A DNA stretch of 64,000 nt from Juglans regia (lineage: Eukaryota > Streptophyta > Magnoliopsida > Fagales > Juglandaceae): NCBI RefSeq assembly GCF_001411555.2, contig NC_049907.1:9976622-10040621 (forward strand). Direction: 5' to 3'. A model generated the notes under the pieces. That model was not told where the DNA came from. It did not search any database and saw only the letters and a program-made list of their open reading frames with translations. This document shows positions 35,233-46,849 of the stretch, piece after piece; the stretch's first letter is position 1, and each line of letters starts with the position of its first letter. Both the position numbers and the translations under genes were made by a program.

Positions 35233-35421
35233 GATCATTAACATGAGGTCTTAAATTATTGCAAATTAAATTCTATAATATAAACGATATGGAAGTACAT
35301 TCTCTAGACCAGATATAATTTTTTCACCTAGAATTCATTTATGTCGTACTATTAGTTTCTTTGAAAAAGTTGGAAACAGCTGTACATAAATTAACTTTTA
35401 ACTTACTGATAATTAGTATAA

Positions 35422-35593
35422 GAGCAATGCTAGATACAGTCCCCATTTGGGGACTGCAATGCAAGCCTAGGCAATTTTATTTTTAATTTTTTTAAAAATT
35501 ACAAAACTATCCCTCCTGAAATGATGCTTTTTCTCATTTAATAAGGGGCCTGCACATGCAGTCCCCAAGTGGGGACTGCAAATAGAATTTCTC
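35422..35593. mobile_element. Small MULE-type MITE, member 4, with palindromic subterminal arms
   Basis: 172 bp flanked by the exact 9-bp repeat TTAGTATAA (35413-35421 and 35594-35602). Ends GAGCAATGCTAGATACAGTC and, inverted, GAGAAATTCTATTTGCAGTC. Just inside each end is a near-perfect palindrome, AGTCCCCATTTGGGGACT and AGTCCCCAAGTGGGGACT, so each end can fold on itself as well as pair with the other. No coding capacity. Confidence 0.8.
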
Positions 35594-35602
35594 TTAGTAT
35601 AA

Positions 35603-36480
35603 TGCTGCATGCAATATGATCCGATGGATGTGGCGTGTAGCCAGATAAACTCTGAATTAAGCAAAGCTTAAAAGGACATGGAATCTTTCCAAAACAAAGA
35701 AGTGCGAAAACAGATGGAATATTGAACAGAGAAAAGTGAGTATGGCGTCGTCCTTCTTAATCATGATTAATTAGAGAGTAATCACCGACGTTTAATCACT
35801 CATAGTCTGACTACAACATTGAAGGCTTTTACTGCAGGTAAAATAAGAAAACTCGCTGCTTTTTTCGATTATTTTTAATCGCCATAGAGTGGTCGCAATA
35901 GTTTGATCTTAAATAGTATTTTGCGGCAAAATAATAAAATGATCATAAATAAGACATTATTAATGCTTGATGTTCTTCATCATGGTATATTAACACAGAT
36001 CAACATGATTAACATGATGAGATATATATGAAATATCTTACAAAGGTCCCATCACAATAATTGCAGTGCTTAAATATATAATTAAAACCAGATCATCAAC
36101 AAGAACATGTACATATTCATGCAAAAGGTGCATGAACTCACGGAATGAAACTTAATTTTGTCTTCTCCCTAGCCTTCAAAAGGTGCAAGGCAGGAAATAT
36201 TCAATGTCCTGATCCTGCGGCAGCCATAGCCATATATAGCCATTTTTTCATCGAATAAACTTATTTCTGTATGAGATGAACCCTCGAGCCTCAAAGCCAC
36301 TGCATGGGGACGTACAACTTTTATCTTCTTCTTGAACATCTTTGATATTGGTTTGGTATCTTATTTGTGTTTAATTAGCACGAGAAAATTAAATAATGAA
36401 TTTTAATTAGCAACGTCCAAACCTTCATATATATAACGACTCAAAAGCAGCTCTCACCAATAAATATCCTTATATATTTA
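35603..36480. other. Non-coding part of duplication copy 1, with a CACTA-like fragment
   Basis: About 35825-35945 carries AATAAGAAAACTCGCTGC, AATCGCCATAG, GGTCGCAATAG and TTTTGCGGC, words resembling the subterminal repeats of CACTA elements. The rest is AT-rich, with a purine-poor patch near 36150-36240. No gene is seen. Confidence 0.4.
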
Positions 36481-36483
36481 CTG

Positions 36484-36909
36484 TTGAAAAATACAAATTA
36501 TTTCCACCTTGCTAATGAATGTTTAAGTTTTAACCTAATATATATGATCATGAGTAGTAGCTGCAAATATACACGTGTGAATTCGCACGTAGTACCACGT
36601 CCCACGTTTTGGTTTGATCCTAAACGTTACAAGCCTCATCAAATCTTCAATAATATTAAGCAGTGCAGAGATCGATGGACCGGGGTTGAAAAGAGGGAGA
36701 ATATATATTATTGGACGTACACAGAACTTGATTCGTACGTTATCTACATTCCACTGTATATTCGAAAGCTTATTGACTCAAAAGTTTGGACATTAATGCT
36801 TCATGCATGCATGTTAATATTTCATATGGGTAATGATGGAAGATTGCAAATCTTTTCCCCCGAAGATATCGATCGATCGAAGATACTTAGGATTATCAAA
36901 AAGGAATAA
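36484..36909 (+). other. 141-codon open frame, probably not a gene
   Basis: An uninterrupted frame with no domain, no homologue I recognise and no intron signals. It sits in the non-coding duplicated block, and copy 2 shows no matching frame in the aligned part. Treated as chance. Confidence 0.3.
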
Positions 36910-37019
36910 TGTAGCATGACCAAGTTTTGGGTGCCAGTGTTTTCACACAGAATCCAGACTAGCAAGTGCATGTGCTACTTAATTCCCTTTTATTCCAAGC
37001 CAATTTCAGCCCCATTTTG

Positions 37020-37500
37020 TGCCTACTATTCAACCTTTTGCAGCGCGTTAGTGTCGACGCAAATAATATTTATAACTGTAGCGGTATTTTACTTCCGGCG
37101 AATGGTAAAATCGCCACAATAGCTACTTTAGCAACAAATAAAAAGCGCTGAAAATAGCCTTTTAGAAAATTCAGACCTTTTCCTAAGATTTTAAAATCGT
37201 CGCAAAAAATTCACCCCAAATAGACATTATTTTCGGGGATTTCTAAGTCGCCATTTGCTTTCCATCTCGAATTTTGGAATTGATGGAGTAGAAATTACTT
37301 TTCACTTTTTGCGGTGATTTTTGTTGTCGCAAAAAGTTTTGTCAATTTTAGTAAGCGGCAAACATTTTCTTCGATTAGGAAAATCGACACAACACATACT
37401 ATTTGCGGCGGACATTGTCACCGTAAGAACATATGCAGTCAATTAAATGTTATTAGCGGCGAATCCAAATCGCCAAAAAAGTTAAACTAAATTTAAACCC
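37020..37500 (+). mobile_element. CACTA-like subterminal-repeat fragment
   Basis: GCGGCGAATCCAAATCGCC, TTGCGGTGATTTTTGTTGTCGC, CCGGCGAATGGTAAAATCGCC and TTTGCGGCGGACATTGTCACC recur in both orientations. Such GCGGCGATT / AATCGCCGC arrays are typical of plant CACTA (En/Spm) ends. The CACTA terminus itself was not found, so only a fragment is claimed. Confidence 0.45.
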
Positions 37501-37900
37501 CGCGTGTTACGTTTTTCTCTCATTTCTTTCCCTCCCCCGCTCTGCCTCCCCAATCCCTCTTCTCCCTTAACCCACGCAGTCGTCACAGCCGCGCACAGCC
37601 TGTCGCCAACGACCCCACCACACCACCGCCACCTCACCTCGACAACCACCCCCTCCTTCTACCCCAGCCCCAACGGCGGAAATATCATTTTCATTGAATC
37701 TGGCCTCGACTCCTCTCTCTCTCAGATTTCTCTATATTATCGCCGCTAGGGACACCATCGCCAATCCTTCGTCGGAGCCCCCTTCTCCTCCACGCCTAGC
37801 CCAGCAGCCCGAGGCCCTCCCTCTGTCCCTTGCTCTGTTCGCAACCCACAGCCCCCACGCGGTTTGCTACTGATCTGCCACTCCCTTGTGAGTTTCGATT
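37500..37900 (+). other. C-rich block next to the CACTA-like fragment
   Basis: A pyrimidine-rich, GC-rich stretch (CTCCCC, CACCACCGCC, CTTCTCC) directly after the GCGGCG array, followed by a (TA)n tract. Several plant CACTA elements have such a leader next to their subterminal array. Frames here are compositional. Confidence 0.4.
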
Positions 37901-37937
37901 CTTCTTTTCTTTTGTTTTTTCTTCATGTTTTGCTAGA

Positions 37938-37963
<26 letters not shown>
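37938..37963. repeat. (TA)n microsatellite
   Basis: About 13 TA units, followed by TATG repeats. Confidence 0.95.
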
Positions 37964-37974
<11 letters not shown>

Positions 37975-38182
37975 ATTTTCCCCCTTGCTCTCATGATTTC
38001 CCATTTGTTACATTTCCAACACTCAAGCCTATGTTCATTGATTTTGGATTGCTATCTTGTAATGGAAACCCTAACTTATTAGACGTACACTTGATCTATT
38101 TATATACCGTTGGTGTTTCCCTATTTATGAAGAACACTTGTTTTGAAATTTCCTCTCTATAATAATTTAATGGAGGTCGATC

Positions 38183-38185
<3 letters not shown>

Positions 38186-38215
<30 letters not shown>
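38186..38215. repeat. (TA)n microsatellite
   Basis: About 15 TA units, then CACACG. Confidence 0.95.
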
Positions 38216-38221
<6 letters not shown>

Positions 38222-38410
38222 GTACAATTGACTAATTCTTTCAGAATGTAGGTTTTGATGTGCTTTGGGCTTTCCTTTAGTCATTATAAAGCAATTGTTT
38301 CAAACTATTGAATAGGAGGCCAGGTGCTATATTTTTTCATGCCCTTGACCAATACAAAAACAAACTGTTAAGCAGGAAAAAGAAGTACCCAGAGAATGTG
38401 GAATTAATGC

Positions 38411-38515
38411 TAGATAGATGTGCATTCATGCATGTATTTTGTCTTAGCTAGGGTTTGACATCTTAAAAATAGATGTGCGTGCATGCATGCATTTCGTCTT
38501 AGCTGGGGTTTGGCA
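38411..38515 (+). repeat. Short tandem duplication with CATGCATG and GTCTTAGCT
   Basis: ATAGATGTGC, CATGCATG, then TCTTAGCTAGGGTTTGACA at about 38413-38460 recurs as ATAGATGTGC, CATGCATGCATT, TCTTAGCTGGGGTTTGGCA at about 38470-38516. Two units of about 50 bp lie about 57 bp apart. Confidence 0.85.
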
Positions 38516-38519
38516 AAAT

Positions 38520-41500
38520 TTGTGTTGATTGGCTGAATGATCAATTCTTTTAGTACTGCTGTAATTATATCCGCGTCTACGGGAGAGTGAAAATGTTGGA
38601 ATATTGAGGAATACCTTTATTAAGATTTGACATTTTATCCCCATGATACAGCTAAGGCCAGGAAGTGACAAATTAAGAAACATACACATCTTTATGCAGC
38701 ATGGGTCACTAATCTTTCCTATTTAATTGTTGAATATTGAACCAGTCTACACCCGAATATCTACCTAATGCCTTGGATTAATTGCGGGGTCTAGTCTCAT
38801 TCTAGTTTCGCTAGAAAGGGACTTGTACACGATTTATTAAAAATTTAAAATGGAGAGACTATATGGATGAGTGATCAGCTTAGAGACGCCATTTTTATGT
38901 TTGTTTACAAGCATAAAGCATGCATTAGGCAAATCCAACTACATTTGTCGTTTTAAGTGTTCACGAACATCCTTTATCGAATGACGCAGGGCGGCGGCCA
39001 CTAGCTACATGAGGCGACATTAATCGAGAAGCAAACTTTCTTAAGAAAAATAATTTAAGAAAAAAGAACAAATTAATTAGTATGATACTTAATTCTAAAT
39101 ATATATATATTTAGAATATAAACATAAACACGGTGATGGTAGGGAATAATTTGGTGAGAATTTCCGAATATATATACGTGATTCTACACAATAAAAAAAA
39201 AAAATTATAATGATGGCCTATTTGTGATGAGTAATATATATAATATTCACCACCCTTTTACCATTATCATCCACCACTTCATTATAATATGGTATTATTG
39301 GAAACTATTTGTTATATTCTACTTGTAGATCAATCATTTGATACCACGTACATCAAAAAATGTTGAGAGTATGATAATTATAAAAAAAAAAATTGATAAA
39401 ATAGAAATTTTCATTTGTGAGTACGATCTATAAAAGCAGTTTAAGTACTCAAGCTAGCCCGGCCACTCGACTCGAGACCGCTGGGGTCGGAAGAGCTAGG
39501 GATGATATATTAATTGGAGATGCACGAAAGATGATTATCCACCGTATAATATTAGAAAGCTACTATATATATATATATATGTATATTAAATATATTAATT
39601 CATCCATGGTGAAGCTAGCATGGTACGTTAACTTTTCATGGGCAAGGGTAATGACATTGGAGGATTGAAAATTCTTTCCCTCGAAGTAGTTTTGTACTCA
39701 TTTGTCACTTTTGGAGTTTATTGGAAGCAACAAATTAAACTGAAGAAGCTAGCGCGCCATGGATCTGGTGCCAGCAACAAAACTGAAGAAGCTTCCAATA
39801 AACTCCAAAAGTGGCATCTTTTAGTACAAAGTAGGATATTGTAATAATTGAAAACTCCACGGCCAGCCTATATATTATATATATAGGATGGACGTCCCAA
39901 ATATGATCACTAGAGGTTAATTGGGGCCTGATCATCTCGATCCTCATCCGCACTATCGAGATAGACAATTAAGCAGCTTGCTAGCAATTATGCGAAATAA
40001 TTAGAATATTGTCTTGTAATCAAAAGCAGATCGATCGATCGATGAAGGTAGGCCCTTATGCCAGATTAATCGATTCTCACGTGAGTTATATATGTTTCTG
40101 GTCCCCTAGCTGATCTTGGATTAATCGATTCTTTCCACATGGATCAGCTAGCTAGCTAGCAGCAAAGTTAGGCAGTTTTCTTATTTATTTGTTATCTTTT
40201 TGGAGTAATTGTTTGAAGCTTTCAAATGAGTTCGAAAGCATAAAACATAAAACTAAGAGAAGAAGAAAACAAAAAGGGAATAAAGACACATGACACACAC
40301 ACACACATGTGATCATGAGCTATAAATAGTCAAATTAGGATGATTAGGTTCGGTATGATTCCGACTTATAAGGACAAATGAGAAAAGCTTTTAATCCTTT
40401 GAATTTAAATCATCTGGTGCTGCATAGAGATTTAAGAACAAATCATGATCCAGCCGCTCGGTACTGCGCTGATCACTACCATTAATTAAGATCGTGCATG
40501 CATGGTTATATCCACATCACTTGCTATGTATCATATTGAAAACGTGCATGAAACTGCATGGGGTATATAGTTTTATAATAGGGCTGTCGTGTAATCAAAC
40601 CAATCATGTATCCAACTTTTGATTACCAAATCCTATATGTTACTTGTATTATATATAATTGGTTAATTAGTTTTCCGAACAAACTTGTTCTAAAAGTTTA
40701 AACCGATAAAAAGAGGTAGATTTAATCACAACTACTCTTCCTCACGTGTGGAACAAACTTCTCTTAAAAAGTGGACTAAATCTTATTAAGTTTATATTTA
40801 TAACTACCTAGAAATACAACATAAACAAAAATTATACCTCAAAAAAATTTTCAAATCTACTAATTAGTTATCTAATTTCCATCCAAGTACCAACTTCTCG
40901 AAACCCAATAAAAAACCTATATATAAATTTTTGTTTCAAAACTTCCAAAAACAATCAAGATTTTTCTTCATACAGTTGCCAAAACTCACGCGTACGTACG
41001 TAGGCTTGGTTATGCTTTTCACATGCTATATATATATATATATATGTACGTGGGCCGGAGCGCCATATCAATGGAATCACTCGAGATATTGACAGGAAAT
41101 CTCAAAACTTTCAAGTTAATTGGCTGGGTGATCTATTTTTACACTCAAAACGACATGCGTTAATAGACAATTAGGATCATGATATCCTATAAAATAAAAT
41201 AAAAGACCCCAATTTCAACTGTGTATGTTTTAATTAATATTATCTGTTAATTAATTATGGTTATGATCTTTAACTGACAATTGACAATATTCCTCACATT
41301 TTTTGTGTTAATCAGTGTCTTAATTGACAATATATATATATAAATTACTTAATTTTAGGAAGGGTCGTCTTTGCTTTTTACCATGATCCCCTGAATATTC
41401 TATATTTATTATATTGACAATGAGCTGTATCTTAGATGATAAACATCATATCAATATAAAAAAGCTGGAAACTAATTGATAAAAAGATAAAATGGCAAGC
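38520..41500. other. Non-coding part of duplication copy 1
   Basis: AT-rich with short tandem words (GATCGATCGATC near 40033, GCTAGCTAGCTAGC near 40147, an (AC)n run near 40294) and a CTAGCTGATC...GATCAGCTAG stem at about 40107-40152. ATTAATCGATTCT occurs twice (about 40065 and 40122). No gene is seen. Confidence 0.5.
39691..39830 (+). ncRNA. miRNA-precursor-like hairpin
   Basis: Arm 39691-39728 (TTTGTACT ... GTTTATTGGAAGC) pairs with 39791-39830 (GCTTCCAATAAAC ... AGTACAAA). The inner 23 bp (39706-39728 with 39791-39813) are perfectly complementary. Beyond them is a small asymmetric bulge, then a further 8-bp match, around a 62-nt loop. AACTGAAGAAGCT occurs on both sides of the loop as a direct repeat. 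Size and bulge are compatible with a young plant MIRNA or an inverted-duplication foldback. It matches no conserved miRNA I know, and expression cannot be judged. Confidence 0.4.
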
Positions 41501-41879
41501 TAGCCATGCATGCCCCATTTTTCTCAGTCGAGTACGAATGGAAATTAGTTGCTTGTGAGGTTTGGGCTCTTACAGAAATTTTCCAACCCAACTTTTGTCT
41601 CTTTATGTTCGTTCCTTTCCCCACTTTCAACACATCTTGTCATTGAGTATAATTAAATACCATATTATGTGGATAACCTATATTAATCTAATAACAAAGC
41701 AAGGTTTAAAATCAATAATTAATTTCAACACTCCAACCGTGAGGATTAGATTATGATTGCTAGACTTGCCGGCTGCTAGATATTAGGTCGTGTAGTAAGA
41801 CCTATTATATATCTAGAGACTTCCCTAACGTCCCTCTCGCTCAACTCGAGAGTTTATTCGACACTTGCTCGAATTTTGA

Positions 41880-43380
41880 TCATCTAGCAACAATTACAAC
41901 TCAAGTTCTCTAAGCATATCATAACTAGTGATCAGCTTTTAATTTCGACTTCCAAATATAGATGCTGTCAAAGTAATACAAGAATAAATTCCAAAATCGA
42001 ATTCATAGGGACAATGAGAATTTAGTAAACATTTCATATTCACAAGACAACATATTATCGTTTGTGGTGACAAGAAATTTTGAAGTGATAAGAAAACAGT
42101 AAACTAAATGATCTAGCAATGAACAAAAAAAATAAGAAATGAGAAATAAATTTCAAAAGTTAACCATTAACTATATCGACACCAAAATGTGGCTATTTAC
42201 TAAGGAAGTGTGGAATGAATTAAGAGTGAAATTGTTGGAAAGTTCAAGCATGAGTAAAGCTGAAAATAAAAGTGAATCCATTTTTCTAAAATTACTAAGA
42301 ATCAAGAGATTTAAAGGAAATGTGTAGAAGTTGACTTAAACTAGTAATAAGCAATAAAATAAACACTTGTGATGCAATTTTCGCCCACTGATTTGGTAAT
42401 GAATTTACTTCTCTTTTCATCTTCTCTCAACCATTCTCTCATTCCTAAAAATCATGATCGGATAATATAGCAATGAACCACAATTTTTAATCTAATAAAA
42501 TTACTTGACTAATTATATGACTACTATAAAATAGTGAAAGAAAACCATTAAAGTCATGTTACTTGTTAAAGTATTAATTTTACCTTTACGTCTACAACTG
42601 AGTTAAATCAAGAATAAAGAACTCCAATCCTTTCTAGATGTAAATTGAAATATAATTCATCAAGTTAATCATCAAAAGCATAAAATATTAAAGAAAATCC
42701 AACCCCAAACAGTTATGGATTACTCTTTGAATCCCAAGTTAAAAATCTAACCTATCATCTCTAGATTAACAAAATGTCCAAAAGGATTAAATTCTAACAT
42801 CTCTAACTATTGCTCTAAACGAAAGTTGCCGGTATGGAAATAATATGCTGTAGTCGAAAATCCACCGAAAGAAAAAGCGAAAAAAAACTAGATGAAGAAG
42901 AAAAAATCCGAAGAAGCCAAAAAAACAAGAGACGGCGCACTAAAATTTTTTTTTCCTTTTATACTCTGCTTCCCTTCGTTTCCCTTTGCGTTTTGAGTCG
43001 CCATGCCGTTTTGCGTCTCCATCCCCTGCGTTTTGACTCCAGCCCAGCGTTCCACGTGAGTGGTCTGCCCATGTCCAGCTCCAGCTCGCGTCTTCAGCCT
43101 CTGCTGTCTCGCGTGAGTGGGTCTGCGTATGCGAGCTGCTAGTAGTGAGGCCACGATCCAACCTCTGCAACGCATTACCGCGTCCCTGCAGTACATCTTC
43201 TTGAGCTGCTCAATCCAGGTCCATGCATTTCACATCTCCATTCTTTTCCTCTGCAGTGCACTGCTCTACATCTTAGTCCCATGTGTGAGTTTCTGGTGCC
43301 TTCTTTTGGATGTTGCCGTGCCAGTTGGATAATTTCAAAAATACCCATGTGTTTTAACATCTATCCCATAATATCCTGCA
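41880..43380. mobile_element. Possible solo LTR-like region
   Basis: TCAAAGTAATACAAGAATAA and AATTCATAGGGACAATGAG near 41965-42020, a long A-rich body, and a GC-rich patch at 42950-43320 recall long LTRs of Tat/Ogre-type elements. No TSD or TG...CA pair was fixed. Frames in 42834-43360 appear on both strands and are compositional. Confidence 0.25.
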
Positions 43381-44059
43381 ACATAAATAAGATGAGAGGA
43401 GTAAAATTTTTGGGGTATTAATTTTGGTGTAGACTAAATTAATACAATTTTTTTCAAGTGCAAAATATTAAAATTTAATATTGAGTCAAGTACTAAAAAT
43501 TAATACATAATTAAGTGCTTAATTCATTTTTTAATTAAATAATTTATTCACTTTAATAATTTAATCATGTAGTTTTTGACACTTTATCAACTAGTACTAG
43601 ACACATCAACACCACGAACTGAACAGATCAAGCACAGCCCAAAGCAAAGCCTTCATGATACCAAATTATATAAGTTGGTAAAAGGAATGATCACTTAAAC
43701 AGAACCTCTAATATTCTAGAAACCCTGATGAAAGATCATCATTTATATTGATCATAATATATATATTACTTTCTTTGAAAAAGTTAGATACAATGAAATT
43801 AACTTTAACTTTATGGTACATTAACTCAGGTGGCGTGAAGATGATGACGAACTCTGAATTAAGCAAAAAGGACATTCAATCTTTTTAAAAAGGTCAGAAA
43901 ACAGAGAATATTCAATAGAGAAAAGTAATTAATGCATGTACGTGGATTCTTGGAAAGCATCCACACGTCATTAAAAAGCAAGGAATCATTCTACATATCT
44001 TGATATATATGATGTTGATCGGTTCATTCACCGACCGCACAGGCGGTAATTAATTAAGG

Positions 44060-44479
44060 TCAGAAGAATCATGAAATGATGCATGTAATTAATTACTTGA
44101 TTACGTACTTATTGGTCATGATCACAAGGGTAAAGACCAACATAGCTTGCATTGATATATATATATATATATATAATATATAAAACATCCTATTGATCAC
44201 TTAATCACACTAAAATTCTAAGATCAATACTTACTCATCATGTTTTTTCTCTAGTCCTTGTTGTTATGGTTGCATTTCAAAACACATATCCAAATTAATC
44301 GGACACCACTGATCATGTCCTATACTCCAATTAACGATGCTTACTGTTTGGTGGTCCAAATTCACTTTAGAATTAGGATGGCGCCAACAATGACTAGAAA
44401 ATGACAAGAAATAGACACAAAAGAGTAAATGGTGAAGATAAAAAAAAATAGAAGATAAGAAATATATAGAAACAATCAA

Positions 44480-44529
<50 letters not shown>

Positions 44530-44665
44530 TGTGTTTCATAAGATAAGATAAAAGTACAGTCAGTATTCATTTCATTTCAGAAGACTGAAATGATGCATGT
44601 TACTTGATTACACTCGTCCTTATTAATGGTCATGATGAGGGTAAACAGAAGCTTGCATTTCAAAA
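44060..44665 (+). repeat. Local tandem duplication, offset about 510 bp
   Basis: GAAATGATGCATGT, ACTTGATTAC, TATT.ATGGTCATGAT, GGGTAAA and AGCTTGCATT at about 44072-44155 recur in the same order at 44587-44660. The intervening DNA has (TA)n tracts at 44154-44174 and 44484-44525. Confidence 0.75.
44484..44525. repeat. (TA)n microsatellite
   Basis: About 21 TA units. Confidence 0.97.
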
Positions 44666-45113
44666 GGTCTTTTTGCAGCAAGTCTATCATGTTAGGATAG
44701 TGATTGAAAGAGAGTACTGGTCAAGACATAGTACTACTGCTCGAGGGCCTCAAATGAGTTCATGAATCTCAAGGGTTAGAGCCAAGGACATTACTGCTTT
44801 CCATCCAGTTAACCAAATTGGTCCCATGAAGTAAATTAGATCTAGAGATGTATGCAACTAATGAAGTTGCTTTAATTTGCACACGCAATTCTTGCTTTTT
44901 ATTTACATTAATGGTTGGTAGTTAAGCTATGGGATATATCCATTGTTAAGTACTATTTTCATGTGCCCCATGTTTAATGATGACGGTACTATTTATAAAT
45001 GTGTGTATGGACGTGCATGCTTTAACTAAAGTTGGGGTTGATATAGTTTATGCAATGTGTTCAATATTTTATCTTCATGTTCTTTTTGCTTAATTAACCA
45101 ATTATGAAATTCC

Positions 45114-45777
45114 ACTACAATAAAAAAATTCTTTTGGAACGATTTTAAAACAATATAAATCAAAATCATCTCAAAAAATGAGTTTTAGAGACAAAATTCA
45201 AATTTCTTTCATGAATACTGATAGTAGTCGTTTACCATTCGAACAATCAATATTATGTTCAAACAAATTATTTAAAGGCGGAAAATTTTGTCCCTAAAGT
45301 CAATTTTCATTCAAACGGGCACTAAGGATGCGTTTGGTTTGTAAACTATTCTCAACTCATCTCAACTCATCATTACAATTTTTTCAAATCCCAACATAAA
45401 ATATAATAAACAATTCAACTTTTTCAAATCTCAAAATAATAATAATATTAAAAAATAATATTTTATCAATATTTTATCATCTCAACTCAACTCAACTCAA
45501 CTCACTTCAACTTCCAAACTCATAAAACGTTGGATCATAAAAGAAATAAGCATTGGAACGGAAATTAGGTACAGTCGAACTAAAAGTTGGCAAGATAAGT
45601 TAATAATTAAAGCGAAAAATTGACTTATCCTTCGACAGATCATTTATATAAATGTTCAAATGCGAACAATTATAGTTTGAATGCTTTATATGTCATTCGA
45701 TCGATATTTTTTTAGACAGAATTAAGTTGTCATAAATAATATAACCGTTCGAACGTACTTGAAAAACTCGTTCAAAT
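45114..45777 (+). mobile_element. Left part of a CACTA-like element
   Basis: Begins CACTACAATAAAAAAATTC and has CGTTCGAACG / CATTCGAAC-type words (45238, 45752) in its first 650 bp, as CACTA subterminal regions often do. A TCTCATC-type MITE (45328-45540) is inserted in it. It ends where another CACTACAACAAA begins. Confidence 0.4.
45328..45540. repeat. TCTCATC-type AT-rich MITE-like repeat, copy 5
   Basis: GCGTTTGGTTTGTAAAC at the left, (CTCAA)n at both sides, ending AACTTCCAAACTC. The ends are roughly inverse. Confidence 0.6.
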
Positions 45778-46488
45778 CACTACAACAAATTAGTCTTTTC
45801 CTATGAGTGATTTTGTCGAAATTAGTCCATATTTTTATCTAAAATAACTTTTTCTCGCTATTTCAATTCATAGTTGACTCCTCAAAAATGCACGGCAATT
45901 TATAATTGCCAAAAATAATCTTTTATGAAATAAAAAAATATTGGTAAATCAGTATCAGAACCTTATATCTAAAATACAAAATATGTGAATAATATGCTAC
46001 TAATACATGACTAATGTCGGTAATAATATATTATGCATTTAAATAGAGCTGAAAGCAAGAGAATCCCAAAGTAAAACTAGAAAAGCTTACAACTACAGAA
46101 AAGTAAAACTAGAAAAGTTTATAACTGCATTTGACCACATTGACTAAGTAGACATATCATGTGCATGGAAATCTCTAGGCTCACAAATAAGAGACAACAA
46201 AAAACTGGAATAAAAAAAAAAACTACGTACTCTGAACACAAATTAGATTAATGAAGTACTTTGATTACTGGTTTGGCCCACCTTGATCCCTCTCATATTT
46301 CCACTTAGATTGCTACCAACCGACTCTAGCAGCCCTTACACACACAAAAAAAAAAAACCTTAAAAAACTTAATCACAATAAATGTAGAACTTTCAAACTA
46401 GCTTTATTGATGTTCAATTGACATTGACCATCCAATATTAAATAGAGAAAATGATTTGGGTTTTGATTTGGGTTGTTGCGGCTGATGG

Positions 46489-46493
46489 ATCAC
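46489..46493 (+). repeat. Left 5-bp target-site duplication of the chromovirus
   Basis: ATCAC, repeated at 52167-52171 directly after the 3' LTR. Confidence 0.9.
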
Positions 46494-46834
46494 TATTATG
46501 TTCACTTCGTCACCAGGAAGCAAGCTCGAGCTGAAGAGAAGCGAGGTGTTCCTTTGTTTAAGCAGTAGTGAATTAGTTAGTTAGTTAGTTAAGTCACGTG
46601 GTTTGCAGGTGTTCTCTTATAACATTAATGTACCTTTATGTCCCTACTTACTTGTTGCAAATTACCATAGTACCCCCTTGTAGCCGTTGTTAATCATCAT
46701 AAGGCTTCTATAAATACCGAAGCCTTTCTTCCTTTGTAAACATTGAATAATAAAGTGAATTGAAGTGGAGGTTTCTGATCCCTCGAAGATCAGTAATTCA
46801 AGTTGTTTGTTTTAAGTTTCAGTCTGTTGTTACA
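46494..46834 (+). repeat. Chromovirus 5' LTR
   Basis: 341 bp, the same length as the 3' LTR. It differs at about five positions, mostly G/A or C/T at CpG-like sites. The terminal TG has become TA. It contains (TTAG)n, TATAAATA and AATAAA, and ends TTACA. Confidence 0.9.
46709..46754 (+). promoter_or_regulatory. LTR promoter and poly(A) signal
   Basis: TATAAATA at 46709-46716 and AATAAA at 46749-46754, about 33 bp apart, so the repeated R region of the transcript must be short. The 3' LTR has the same pair at 52041 and 52081. Confidence 0.6.
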
Positions 46835-46836
46835 AT

Positions 46837-46849
46837 TGGCATCAGAGCC
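46837..46849 (+). promoter_or_regulatory. Primer-binding site (initiator tRNA-Met)
   Basis: TGGCATCAGAGCC, two bases after the LTR end. Its last nine bases are the left TSD of the nested MITE, so the site itself survived the insertion while a partial copy was made at 47314-47322. Confidence 0.85.

Larger units (their letters stand above)
35280..41760 (+). repeat. Segmental duplication, copy 1 (compact)
   Basis: Anchors in this block recur in the same order and orientation at 43.7-63.7 kb. 35370 and 35647 pair with 43770 and 43849; 36930 with 53738; 38920-39045 with 54465-54620; 39821 with 54978; 40320-40510 with 56120-56300; 41555-41740 with 63535-63700. The matched stretches are non-coding and clearly diverged. 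The block contains a MITE, CACTA-like fragments and a hairpin that are absent from copy 2. Confidence 0.6.

Noticed and set aside
36484..36909. 141-codon plus-strand frame as a host gene
   Set aside because: No domain, no intron or promoter signals, and it lies in the duplicated non-coding block without a counterpart in the other copy.
42834..43360. Frames on both strands in a GC-rich patch
   Set aside because: Both strands open over the same span with no domain; more likely part of an LTR-like region.
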